A stretch of DNA of 64,000 bases. It comes from Salinisphaera sp002433465. Lineage in GTDB: Bacteria; Pseudomonadota; Gammaproteobacteria; Nevskiales; Salinisphaeraceae. Location: contig NZ_APNL01000001.1 of assembly GCF_040361435.1 (NCBI RefSeq), positions 186,001 through 250,000 on the forward strand, in the 5' to 3' direction. Position 1 is the first letter of the stretch. Every line of letters begins with the position of its first letter. The notes beneath the pieces are model-generated. The model was given only the letters and a program-made list of their open reading frames with translations. It searched no databases and was not told the origin of the DNA. The translations under genes were made by a program, and so were the position numbers. Positions 46,490 to 55,424 of the stretch are shown one piece after another.

Positions 46490-48166
46490 TTGCAGCAGTC
46501 GAACGCAACGTCTTTATCCCGGATCACGTCGGTCTTTCGTGGCGGTATGTCCCGCTACGCCGTTTATGGCTTCGCGATCGCGGTATTCGCGGTGCTGATG
46601 GCCACCGTTGCAGCGGTCATGCTATCGGGCGAGTCGCTGACGCTGGCCAATCTGTACGCGGCCCAGGTGGGCAACCCCATGCTGCTGGCACTGGACCTGA
46701 TGCCTTTTGTCTTCGCCCTGTGGGGCCAGGGCGTGGCGGTGGTCTTTGCCGACGATTCGGCGCGCGCGCGATCCAAGAACCCGGATGGAGAGCACAACGA
46801 AAAGCTCGCGCTCCAGGCCGAAGCACGGCGTCTCGAACAGGAAGACACGCTGACCGGTCTGGCCAACCGCGCTTACTTTTTGCAGCAGCTCGACGCCACG
46901 CTGGGCAACGCCGAGCTCAATCGCACGCGGGTCGGCGTCATCGTGCTCGACCTCGACGGCTTTTCGGAAGTCAACGATCAGTTCGGCGCGGCCAACGGGG
47001 ATCGCGTACTCAAAAGCGTGGCACGCCGGCTCTCCAACGCCACGGAAAATACCGGTTCGATTCTGGCCAGACTGGGCGGCAACAGCTTCGGTCTGGCGGT
47101 CGACGGCCTGCAATCCACCCGCGCGCTCGAAGACCTGGCCCAGCGCATGCGCGACGTCCTGATTCCGCCGTGTACGCTGGACAAGCTCTCGTTGAACCTC
47201 GCTGCCAGCGTTGGCGGTGCGATCTATCCGGACAACGCCACCGATTCCTTCGGGCTGGTGAATGCCGCCGACGGGGCGATGCAGCATGCCAAGGCCGGCG
47301 GCGGCGGCTTCGAACTGGTGCAGACCGCGATGCCGGTCGAAGACGCCGAAATGCACAGCCTCAGCGCGGAACTGCGCACCGCCATCGAACAAGACCAGCT
47401 GGTGCTGTATCTGCAGCCGCTCATCGATGTTCAGGCGGACGAAGTACACGGCATGGAAGCGCTGGTGCGCTGGCAGCACCCGCGCCGCGGCTTTTTGCCA
47501 CCGGGCGAGTTCATACCGCGCGCCGAACGTGCCGGCCTGATGAATGAGCTGTCCAAATGGGTGCTGCGCAGGGCGCTAGAATACAATGCGGCCCTGCGCA
47601 AGCAAGGCTGGTCCATTGGCGTATCGGTCAACCTGTCGGCGCGCTCGCTTCTCGACCCGGAGTTTCCGGACTTGCTGGCCGATCTGTTGGCGACCTACGA
47701 AGTACCTTCGGAAGTGCTGACTATCGAGATCACCGAAGACACGCTCATGTCCGATCAGCGCCGCACCATGGATGTGGTAACGCGCGTATCGAACATGGGC
47801 ATCCATATCTCGATCGACGACTTCGGCACCGGCTATTCGCAGCTGACCTATCTCAAGCGCCTGCCGGCCAGCGAAATCAAGATTGACCGCTCGTTCGTCA
47901 CCGATATGCTCGAGTCCGATACCGACATGGCCATCGTCAAGGCAACGATCGAGCTCGGGCATGCGCTGGGCCTACGGGCGGTGGCAGAAGGCATCGAGTA
48001 TGAAAACCAGAGCGTCAAGCTGCGCGAACTGGGCTGCGACATCATTCAGGGCTATTACATGGGTCGGCCCATGCCGTTCGACAAACTGTGCGAATGGCTG
48101 GCGGAATGGCAGCTGCACCACCAGTCACGCGCCGTTGCGGTCGGCGAATCGGCACGCGGTCGCTAA
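46490..48166 (+). CDS. membrane GGDEF/EAL protein, predicted c-di-GMP phosphodiesterase
   Basis: Two N-terminal helices (about 22-44 and 58-88) are followed by a GGDEF domain and an EAL domain. The cyclase signature is degenerate, LGGNSF (47075-47089), so no synthesis is expected. The EAL half looks active: GMEALVRWQHP, EITEDTLM, IDDFGTGYS, EIKIDRSFV and AEGIE. TTG 46490 is chosen because GGGGGAGG ends 5 bp upstream; GTG 46463 is an alternative that adds 9 residues but lacks a ribosome site. Confidence 0.85.
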   Translation: MQQSNATSLSRITSVFRGGMSRYAVYGFAIAVFAVLMATVAAVMLSGESLTLANLYAAQVGNPMLLALDLMPFVFALWGQGVAVVFADDSARARSKNPDGEHNEKLALQAEARRLEQEDTLTGLANRAYFLQQLDATLGNAELNRTRVGVIVLDLDGFSEVNDQFGAANGDRVLKSVARRLSNATENTGSILARLGGNSFGLAVDGLQSTRALEDLAQRMRDVLIPPCTLDKLSLNLAASVGGAIYPDNATDSFGLVNAADGAMQHAKAGGGGFELVQTAMPVEDAEMHSLSAELRTAIEQDQLVLYLQPLIDVQADEVHGMEALVRWQHPRRGFLPPGEFIPRAERAGLMNELSKWVLRRALEYNAALRKQGWSIGVSVNLSARSLLDPEFPDLLADLLATYEVPSEVLTIEITEDTLMSDQRRTMDVVTRVSNMGIHISIDDFGTGYSQLTYLKRLPASEIKIDRSFVTDMLESDTDMAIVKATIELGHALGLRAVAEGIEYENQSVKLRELGCDIIQGYYMGRPMPFDKLCEWLAEWQLHHQSRAVAVGESARGR

Positions 48167-48364
48167 CCGCCACGCCAGCCGCTTAAGGCAAGCGCTGGCG
48201 GCGCATGCAGCGGCTGCGCCGCGATTGCGAAGGAACAACGGATTGGTGGTATCGGCGGTCATTTCTTGGCGCCGGCGCAATAAATAACGCGTCGATATCG
48301 GCCCGCGCCTTGCCTGACACGCCCGGCACGGGCAATGCGATGGCATATCCCGTGACGACGGGCC

Positions 48365-49396
48365 CTAACCCCGTCCTGTTGCGTTCGATTCGAAGTGCAG
48401 GGACTGCCCGAACGCGGGCACGATGAAGTGCTCGGCGGCGAGCCCGGCGGCCGCCCGCGCGCTCGCCAATGCGGTGGCCGGCGCGTGTTGACCTTCGTCT
48501 GTGAGCTTGAAGGTCGCGAAGTGGATACCAACACTCTGGCAGGCGCCGAGTCGTTCATGTGCTTCAACGGCGTCGCTCGGGTTCATGTGTTGCGGGGCCA
48601 TGAACCAGCGCGGCTCATAGGCGCCAATCGGCAACAGCGCGATACGCGGCGCGCCCAGGTGCTGTCGTATCGCCTGAAAATGCGACCCCATGCCGGTATC
48701 GCCAGCAAAATAGATCGGGCCTGCCGGGGCGTCGAACCAGAAACCGGCCCATAGGCTGCGATTACGGTCGAACAGGCCACGCCGGGACCAGTGCCGCGCG
48801 GGCGTGAGCGTAACCCGAACCCGCGCGCTCAAATCCAGACCCTGCCACCAGTCTCGACTGACCACGCGCCGGCCACCGAAACGGTGGATACAGGCCTCGA
48901 GGCCCAGCGGCACCACGAACAGCGGGTCGAACCGGGCGATCAGTCGCCGGATCGACGCGCGGTCGAGATGGTCGTAGTGGGCATGGCTGATGGCGACGAC
49001 ATGAATGGGCGGCAGGGCGTCGAACGCCACACCGGGCGGGTGATAACGGCGCGGACCCGCCCAGGACAGGGGGCTGGCGCGCTGGGAAAAGATGGGGTCG
49101 GTGAGAATGTTCAGGCCGGCGGTCTGAATCAGCACCGTGGCGTGGTTGATCCAGGTGATGCACAGGCCGTCGTCAACGCACTGCGCCGGCGAGGGCGGCG
49201 GATCGAAGTGTTCGATCCGTTGCCAGGGCTGGCTGTCGCGGTTGCGCCACCAGCGCAGTAGATCGCCGGGGCGGTGGCGCATCGGAGATGGGTTATGAAA
49301 ACGCCGGCCGTCGAAATGATCGCTTACCGGGCCGCGATAGCCTGCTTTGTTTGCGGGCAGAATTCGGCGCGTCAATGCGCGCAGCGCGTGTTTCAT
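48365..49396 (-). CDS. metallo-beta-lactamase-fold hydrolase (NAPE-PLD/RomA-like)
   Basis: A 343-residue MBL-fold protein with the metal motif SHAHYDHLD, then LTPARHWSRRG, YFAGDTGMG and IGAYEPRWFM, which together mark the group related to N-acyl-phosphatidylethanolamine phospholipase D and RomA. It may act on a phospholipid or similar ester. The N-terminus is basic but without a clear signal peptide. Its gene is followed within 12 bp by the start side of the EamA unit on the same strand; the substrate is not deducible. Confidence 0.82.
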   Translation of the reverse strand: MKHALRALTRRILPANKAGYRGPVSDHFDGRRFHNPSPMRHRPGDLLRWWRNRDSQPWQRIEHFDPPPSPAQCVDDGLCITWINHATVLIQTAGLNILTDPIFSQRASPLSWAGPRRYHPPGVAFDALPPIHVVAISHAHYDHLDRASIRRLIARFDPLFVVPLGLEACIHRFGGRRVVSRDWWQGLDLSARVRVTLTPARHWSRRGLFDRNRSLWAGFWFDAPAGPIYFAGDTGMGSHFQAIRQHLGAPRIALLPIGAYEPRWFMAPQHMNPSDAVEAHERLGACQSVGIHFATFKLTDEGQHAPATALASARAAAGLAAEHFIVPAFGQSLHFESNATGRG

Positions 49397-49408
49397 GGGT
49401 GGTTTGCC

Positions 49409-50278
49409 CTAGCTGCGCCGACGGCGGGTCACGACCACGATCAACGCTGCGCAGATCACCGCTGCCGCGCCGAGCGCGCTCAAAAGGTCGGGCGTTTCCT
49501 GCCATCCTGCCCAACCGATCAGGGCCGCGAACAACACCGTGGTATAGATCAGGGCGCCGATATGCGCAGCCGGTGCCAGGCTGTAGGCCCGGGTGAGCAG
49601 CAGCTGGCCGGCCGTTGCGATACTGCCGGCGCCAAACAGCGCCAGCCATTGCGCGGGCGTAGGCGTCTGCCAATAGACGATCGCAGGGACGGCGGATACG
49701 AGAGTGCCCAGCACGCTGAAATACATCACGATACGTACGGTCGGCTCGGTATCGGACATCCGACGAATGGCCGCCATTGAGGTCGCAGCCAACAGCCCGG
49801 CCGCCAGGCCGGCCAACCCTGCGGGGCCCTGCCAGCCGAGGCCGGGCTTGAGAATAAGCAGCACGCCGATGAACCCGATGATCACTGCGGGAAAGATACG
49901 CGCGGCTGGCCGCTCGCCCAGCCATAGCCAGGCAATGAAGGGCAGAAACAACGGCTGGCTGTAGTTGAGCAGTACCGCGCTGGCCAGTGGCATCTGCGAC
50001 AGCGCATAGAAAAAGCAGTACATGGCCCCGAGGCCGGTCGTTGCCCGCAGTAAATGCATGCCCGGCCGAGCGGTACGCATGGATACGGCTGTCGGCCCGC
50101 GTCGCGCAAGCCACGGCAGGAGCACCGCCAGCGCGAACAGATTGCGAAAGAATACGACCACCGTATTGGGCAGATCGCTGCCCACAAGCTTTATGCAGGC
50201 GCTGACCACGGCAAAGGCCGCGGCGCCGGCCACGGCCATCATCGCGCCGCGGCGTAGGTCCACGGCGCGATCACTCAC
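49409..50278 (-). CDS. EamA-family (DMT) transporter
   Basis: A 289-residue membrane protein with ten predicted helices in two EamA repeats. LLRATTGLGAMYCFFYALSQ and LNYSQPLFLPFIAWLWLGER are characteristic of the drug/metabolite transporter superfamily. The start is GTG 50278 with GAAGG about 8 bp upstream. The substrate is not predictable. It lies 12 bp before the MBL-fold gene and is probably co-transcribed with it. Confidence 0.85.
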   Translation of the reverse strand: MSDRAVDLRRGAMMAVAGAAAFAVVSACIKLVGSDLPNTVVVFFRNLFALAVLLPWLARRGPTAVSMRTARPGMHLLRATTGLGAMYCFFYALSQMPLASAVLLNYSQPLFLPFIAWLWLGERPAARIFPAVIIGFIGVLLILKPGLGWQGPAGLAGLAAGLLAATSMAAIRRMSDTEPTVRIVMYFSVLGTLVSAVPAIVYWQTPTPAQWLALFGAGSIATAGQLLLTRAYSLAPAAHIGALIYTTVLFAALIGWAGWQETPDLLSALGAAAVICAALIVVVTRRRRS

Positions 50279-50408
50279 GCCGACGCCTTCACGCTTGAAA
50301 CAAGCGCCGCGATGGAACCCTGCATGAATCGGCCCGGCTCAGAACCAGGGGCTGGCCCGTACCGTGGGCGGCGCGCAGGCGCCCTGCGCGTGGCCGGGCC
50401 GGGCATCG

Positions 50409-51233
50409 TCAGCTTGCGTCGAGCGTGTCGCTGATGGGCGTATCCGTGGCGTTGCCCCAGTCCGACCAGGCCCCGGGATAGCCGCGAACCTTGTCGAAGC
50501 CCAGATACTTGAGTACGAGATAGCTATACGAGGAGCGCATATGGCTCTGGCAATAGTTGACGATCTCGTGCTCGCTTTCGATATCGTGATCGGAGATGAC
50601 CTGAAGCAGCTCCGTGCGCGGACGCAGCCGGCCGTCCGGGCCCTTGAGCAGATTCCAGTCAAGGTTGATTGCGCGGGGGATATGGCCGCCACGGGCGCTG
50701 CGCACATCGGTGCCGGCATATTCGGGCGCGCTGCGCACGTCCAGAAACGCCACGCCGGGATCGTTCAGATGCGCCTCGATCCACCCGCGATCGGCAATGC
50801 CTTCGGCCCGGGGTTCGACGTTAAACGCGCTGGCGCCGGCCTGGGGCGGCCCGCTTTCCAGCGCAAGCCCGGCTTCATGCCAGGCCGACAGCCCGCCGTC
50901 GAGCAACGAGATACGCTCATGCCCCATCACGTCGAGCGTATACAGCAGGCGTGCGGCCTGGGAATCGCCGGCCCGGTCGTAGGCCACGATATGGGCATCG
51001 TTACGCAGCCCGGCGTCGGAAAAGACGTCGGCAAGCTGCCGGGCATCCGGCAGCAGGCCGGCGACCGGTGCCGCGCTGGCCGTGAAATCGCTTATCGCGA
51101 TTTGCAGTGCCCCCGGGATATGCGCCCGGTCATAATCGCTGGCGCTGTCGACGGCGATGATCTGAACGTCGGCATCGCCGATCACGGCGTTCAGCTGCTC
51201 GGCGTCGACGAACAGGGGCAGCTTGGCGGGCAT
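50409..51233 (-). CDS. two-domain sulfurtransferase (rhodanese/3-mercaptopyruvate type)
   Basis: A 274-residue protein with two rhodanese domains. The N-terminal one lacks the cysteine (AYDRAGDSQAAR) and is structural. The C-terminal one has the active loop with C228 in VNYCQSHMRSS, giving a CQSHMR loop that differs from the classic CGSGVTA of mercaptopyruvate sulfurtransferase, so the donor is uncertain. FLDVRSAPEYAG and GHIPRAINLDWN are typical. It follows ppsA by 31 bp on the same strand and is likely in its transcript. Confidence 0.87.
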   Translation of the reverse strand: MPAKLPLFVDAEQLNAVIGDADVQIIAVDSASDYDRAHIPGALQIAISDFTASAAPVAGLLPDARQLADVFSDAGLRNDAHIVAYDRAGDSQAARLLYTLDVMGHERISLLDGGLSAWHEAGLALESGPPQAGASAFNVEPRAEGIADRGWIEAHLNDPGVAFLDVRSAPEYAGTDVRSARGGHIPRAINLDWNLLKGPDGRLRPRTELLQVISDHDIESEHEIVNYCQSHMRSSYSYLVLKYLGFDKVRGYPGAWSDWGNATDTPISDTLDAS

Positions 51234-51264
51234 AGGGTCTCCTGACTTTTCGAAAATACAGGGC

Positions 51265-53637
51265 CTATACGTTTTCGCCGGCCAGATAGAGCCAGGTGCT
51301 GACCACGGTATCGGGGTTGAGCGACATGCTCTCGATATTCTGCTCGAGCAGCCACTTGGCCAGATCGGGGTAGTCCGACGGGCCCTGACCGCAAATGCCT
51401 ACGTACTTATTGTTGCGCTTGCAGGCCGAGATGGCTTTTTCCAGCATCACCTTCACCGCCGGGTCGCGCTCGTCGAACAGATGCGAGATCAGCCCGGAGT
51501 CGCGGTCCAGCCCCAGCGAGAGCTGGGTCATGTCGTTGGAGCCGATGGAGAAGCCGTCGAAGTATTCCAGGAACTCGTCGGCCAGAATCGCGTTCGAGGG
51601 CAGCTCGCACATCATGATGATCTTGAGCTCGTCTTCGCCGCGCTTGAGGCCGTGTGCGGCAAGCAGATCGCTCACGCCCTTGGCTTCGCCGAGCGTGCGC
51701 ACGAACGGGATCATGATCTGAACGTTCTTCAGACCCATGTCATTGCGTACACGCTTGACCGCGGCCAGCTCCAGCTCGAAGCAGGGGGTGAAATCCTTGG
51801 CCAGATAGCGCGAGGCGCCGCGCCAGCCGATCATCGGGTTTTCCTCCTCCGGCTCGAAGCGCTCGCCGCCGATGAGGTTGGCGTATTCGTTGGACTTGAA
51901 GTCCGACAGGCGCACGATCACCGGCTTGGGCGCAAAGGCGGCCGCAATCGTGGCAATGCCTTCGACCAGGCGATCGATATAGAACTCGACCGGGCTGGAA
52001 TAGCCGGCGATATGCGCATCGATGGTCTTTTTCAGATCCTCCGGCTGCTCGTCGTATTCCAGCAGGGCGCGTGGGTGTACGCCGATCTGGCGGTTGATGA
52101 TGAACTCGAGCCGCGCCAGCCCCACGCCGGCATTCGGCGTCATGGAGAAGTCGAAGGCGCGCTCGGGGTTGCCCACGTTCATCATGATCTTGGTGTTGAT
52201 CTCGGGCATCTTGTCGAGCGAGACCTCGTCGACGTTGAAGTCGATCTCGCCGTCGTAGACATAGCCCGTATCGCCCTCGGCACAGGACACGGTGACCGGC
52301 ATGCCGTCGGTGAGCTTTTCGGTTGCGTTGCCCGAGCCGACCACGGCCGGAATACCGAGCTCGCGCGCGATGATCGCGGCGTGGCAGGTGCGTCCGCCGC
52401 GGTTGGTCACGATCGCCGAGGCGCGCTTCATGACCGGCTCCCAGTCCGGATCGGTCATGTCGGTGACCAGGATATCGCCGGCCTGGACCTTGTTCATTTC
52501 CTTGATGGACTTGACGTTGCGTACCTTGCCGGCACCCACGCGCTGGCCGATCGAACGGCCTTCCACCAGAATGTCGCGGCCGGCCGAGTTGAGCTGGTAG
52601 CGTTCAAGCGTACCGCCGCTGTTGGATTTCACCGTTTCCGGACGTGCCTGGAGGATATAGAGTTCGCCGGTTTCGCCGTCCTTGCCCCATTCGATATCCA
52701 TCGGCCGGCCATAGTGGCGCTCGATGATCAGGGCCTGGGCAGCCAGGGCCTCGGCGTCGGCATCGGTGATCGAAAAGCGGCTCTGGTCGGCGGCGTCCAC
52801 GTCCACGAACTCGGTCGTCTTGCCGTGGCTGCGATCGGCGGTATAGACCATCTTCACGGCCTTGCCGCCGTTCACCCGCCGCAGGATGGCCGGGCGTTTG
52901 GCGTCGACGTTGGGCTTGTAGACATAGAATTCGTCGGGGTTCACCGCGCCCTGGACCACGGCCTCGCCCAGGCCCCAGGAGCTGGTGATGAACACCACCT
53001 GGTCGAAGCCGGACTCGGTATCGATGGTGAACATGACGCCCGAAGAACCGGTATCCGAACGCACCATGCGCTGGATGCCCGCCGAGAGGGCCACCTGGCT
53101 GTGTTCGAAGCCCTTGTGGACGCGATAGGAAATCGCGCGGTCGTTGAACAACGACGCAAACACGTCCTTGATCGCGAGCATGACGTTGTCGAGCCCGCGG
53201 ACGTTGAGAAAGGTTTCCTGCTGGCCGGCGAAGGAGGCGTCGGGCAGGTCTTCCGCGGTTGCCGACGAGCGCACGGCCACGGAAATATCCGCGTTGTCGC
53301 CGGCCAGCGTTTCGAAAGACTCACGGATCGCGTCTTCGAGCTCGGGCGGGAAGGGGTGGTCGATCACCCAGCGGCGGATCTTGTCACCGGTTTCGGCCAG
53401 GGCATCGACGTCGTCGACGTCCAGCGCATCGAGCGCGGCGTTGATGCGATCGGCCAGCCCGTCGTGGGCCAGAAACTGGCGATAGGCATCGGCAGTGGTC
53501 GCGAAACCGTCCGGCACATTCACGCCCGCATCGGCAAGATGGCTGATCATTTCGCCCAGAGAGGCGTTCTTGCCGCCTACCGTCTCGACGTCGTTCATTC
53601 CCAGCTGGCTGAACCAGGCCACGTGCTCGCTTTGCAA
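51265..53637 (-). CDS. ppsA: phosphoenolpyruvate synthase
   Basis: Converts pyruvate and ATP to PEP, AMP and phosphate for gluconeogenesis. An N-terminal ATP-grasp domain (VGGKNASLGEMI, VAVRSSATAEDLPDASFAGQ), a swivelling phosphohistidine domain with GRTCHAAIIARELGIPAVVG, and a C-terminal PEP/TIM barrel (GSNDMTQLSLGLDRDS, CGQGPSDYP) are in order. It has 790 residues. TTG 53637 is the likely start, with GAGGA 8 bp upstream. It is divergent from its regulator ppsR. Confidence 0.97.
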   Translation of the reverse strand: MQSEHVAWFSQLGMNDVETVGGKNASLGEMISHLADAGVNVPDGFATTADAYRQFLAHDGLADRINAALDALDVDDVDALAETGDKIRRWVIDHPFPPELEDAIRESFETLAGDNADISVAVRSSATAEDLPDASFAGQQETFLNVRGLDNVMLAIKDVFASLFNDRAISYRVHKGFEHSQVALSAGIQRMVRSDTGSSGVMFTIDTESGFDQVVFITSSWGLGEAVVQGAVNPDEFYVYKPNVDAKRPAILRRVNGGKAVKMVYTADRSHGKTTEFVDVDAADQSRFSITDADAEALAAQALIIERHYGRPMDIEWGKDGETGELYILQARPETVKSNSGGTLERYQLNSAGRDILVEGRSIGQRVGAGKVRNVKSIKEMNKVQAGDILVTDMTDPDWEPVMKRASAIVTNRGGRTCHAAIIARELGIPAVVGSGNATEKLTDGMPVTVSCAEGDTGYVYDGEIDFNVDEVSLDKMPEINTKIMMNVGNPERAFDFSMTPNAGVGLARLEFIINRQIGVHPRALLEYDEQPEDLKKTIDAHIAGYSSPVEFYIDRLVEGIATIAAAFAPKPVIVRLSDFKSNEYANLIGGERFEPEEENPMIGWRGASRYLAKDFTPCFELELAAVKRVRNDMGLKNVQIMIPFVRTLGEAKGVSDLLAAHGLKRGEDELKIIMMCELPSNAILADEFLEYFDGFSIGSNDMTQLSLGLDRDSGLISHLFDERDPAVKVMLEKAISACKRNNKYVGICGQGPSDYPDLAKWLLEQNIESMSLNPDTVVSTWLYLAGENV

Positions 53638-53783
53638 GATGTGCGTCCTCGCAGGTAAACGTTCGAAAGCGCGATTTTACACATTCGCGAATGCTGCCGG
53701 GTCGAAAAACGCATTGCGTGCGACCGGTATGGCCGCGAATACATGGCTAGTCGAAGCCTCGACGCTCGTGCACGATAGCCGTC

Positions 53784-54620
53784 ATGACAACGAACGATCA
53801 CCCCAAACGCTCGATATTCTTCCTATCGGATCGCACCGGTATTACCGCGGAAACCCTGGGCGCGACACTGCTTACCCAGTTCGACGAAGGCTCTTTCCGC
53901 CAGTCGACGCTGCCGTTCGTCAATACGCCGGAAAAAGCGCGTTCGGCGCTGGAATACATGGAGCACACCGGCGCTGCGAGCGGCCTCAAACCGATCGTGT
54001 TCTCGACCACGGTCAGCGAGGAGGTGCGCAAGATCTTGCGCGAAGGCAACGTGGTGTTTCTGGACCTGTTCGACCAGTTCGTGCCGGCGCTGGAAGGCGC
54101 GCTCGATACCAAGTCCACGCATCGGGAAGGGCGCGCTCATGGCATAGCCGACGAGGATATCTACGAATCGCGCATCGATGCGATGAACTATGCGTTGACC
54201 CACGATGACGGCGTGGGCGAGAACGGCTACCACAAGGCCCAGGTGATCCTCGTCGCGCCCTCGCGCTGCGGCAAGACGCCGGTATGCATCTATCTGGCCA
54301 TGCAGCACGGCGTGTATGCCGCGAACTACCCGCTCACCGAGGAAGACCTCGAACGACGCACGCTGCCGCCCGCGCTGGCCGAGCACAAGGACAAGCTCTA
54401 CGGTCTGTGGATCGACGCCGAACGCCTGCACCAGATCCGTAGCGAGCGCCGCAAGGGCAGCCAGTATGCCGCGCTGCCGCAGGTGTCCTACGAGCTGCGC
54501 CAGGCGGAAGGCCTGTACAAGCGCCACGGCCTGTCCTACTCGGAAACCACCAACAAGTCGATCGAAGAGATCGCGACCATGATCATGCAGGACAAGAACA
54601 TCCGTCGACGCTCCTTCTAG
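53784..54620 (+). CDS. ppsR: PEP synthase regulatory protein PpsR
   Basis: DUF299 bifunctional enzyme that inactivates PpsA by ADP-dependent threonine phosphorylation and reactivates it by Pi-dependent dephosphorylation. IFFLSDRTGITAETLG opens the protein; the P-loop-like APSRCGKTPVCIYLA and YPLTEEDLE follow. The 278-residue length fits. The divergent arrangement with ppsA over 146 bp is the common one and supports the assignment. In PpsA the target Thr lies in the GRTCHAA motif. Confidence 0.96.
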   Translation: MTTNDHPKRSIFFLSDRTGITAETLGATLLTQFDEGSFRQSTLPFVNTPEKARSALEYMEHTGAASGLKPIVFSTTVSEEVRKILREGNVVFLDLFDQFVPALEGALDTKSTHREGRAHGIADEDIYESRIDAMNYALTHDDGVGENGYHKAQVILVAPSRCGKTPVCIYLAMQHGVYAANYPLTEEDLERRTLPPALAEHKDKLYGLWIDAERLHQIRSERRKGSQYAALPQVSYELRQAEGLYKRHGLSYSETTNKSIEEIATMIMQDKNIRRRSF

Positions 54621-54644
54621 GGCCTGTCTCGCGACGACAGGCCC
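54620..54644 (+). terminator. hairpin after ppsR
   Basis: GGGCCTGTC and GACAGGCCC form a 9-bp stem around a 7-nt loop, beginning at the last base of the ppsR stop codon. There is no T run, so termination may be weak or need Rho. Confidence 0.5.
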
Positions 54645-54675
54645 CAAGCCTTCAGCGTGGTATCGGCCGGCCGAT

Positions 54676-54703
54676 TTGAAAAGCGTTCACCCTGCCGTAT
54701 AGT
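54676..54703 (+). promoter_or_regulatory. promoter immediately before the DUF1249 gene
   Basis: TTGAAA, 16 bp, TATAGT. The -10 ends only 7 bp before the ATG, so the transcript is expected to begin at or next to the start codon. Confidence 0.6.
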
Positions 54704-54710
54704 CCGCTAG

Positions 54711-55187
54711 ATGCCCACACTACAACGCAATCACTGGCTGGCCGCGGCACAGCCCCGGAGCTTTACGGGCCTGATGGGCCTCTACGAGAGCAACTACCGG
54801 CGCTTCGAGCGGCTGGTGCCGGAGCTGGATCTGCCCTTCGAGACGGCCGAATCGCGGGGTGCCGACGACACGCTCTATCTGCGCGTGGTCGAACGCTGTC
54901 GCTATACCACGACCGTGCATCTGACCTACTGGTTCGGCGAAGGCGAGGCGCGCCACGCCGATCCCGATCTGTTGCTGCGCGTCTACCAGGATGCCCAGCT
55001 TGCCGAAGCCATCTCCTGTGACGCGCGCTCGCGCTACGTGGCGCTTGCCGGCGTGCCGGAAATAGACGAAGACGTGCTCGCCACGCAATGGCCGCGCAAC
55101 CTGTTGCTCAACAAGTGGCTCGCCTACTGTCTCGCCCAGGGACACGGGTTTGGCGGCGCACACCGGCCGCGTCAACCACGGGACTGA
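54711..55187 (+). CDS. DUF1249 (YqiB-like) protein
   Basis: A 158-residue protein with SFTGLMGLYESNYRRFERLVP, RCRYTTTVHLTYWF, DPDLLLRVYQDAQLAEAI and NLLLNKWLAYCLAQGHGF, which match the DUF1249/YqiB family. The function is unknown. No Shine-Dalgarno sequence is seen, and the promoter position suggests leaderless translation. The 237 bp downstream to the antiporter gene hold no supported gene. Confidence 0.85.
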   Translation: MPTLQRNHWLAAAQPRSFTGLMGLYESNYRRFERLVPELDLPFETAESRGADDTLYLRVVERCRYTTTVHLTYWFGEGEARHADPDLLLRVYQDAQLAEAISCDARSRYVALAGVPEIDEDVLATQWPRNLLLNKWLAYCLAQGHGFGGAHRPRQPRD

Positions 55188-55424
55188 TCCCGGCGAAAAC
55201 CGGTGCTTGGCGGCTGTTCTCAACGCTCGGGCGGCATCGGCTCAGGCACCCTATAGCAATACATCCGTTTGCCGGCCGATAACGCACGTGCGCGAACGCA
55301 TGCGTGCGGTAGCCAAAGGCCGCGAAGCCGTTGAGAAAAGCTGATCCGTTCAGCTGTTCGGATACCCAATGAATAACAGCCGCCGCTTGCGCTACCGCGC
55401 CGGTGTGCGCTTTCGTCGGGGCCG

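Noticed and set aside
51223..53658. 811-codon plus-strand frame
   Set aside because: Antisense shadow of ppsA created by high GC at third codon positions.
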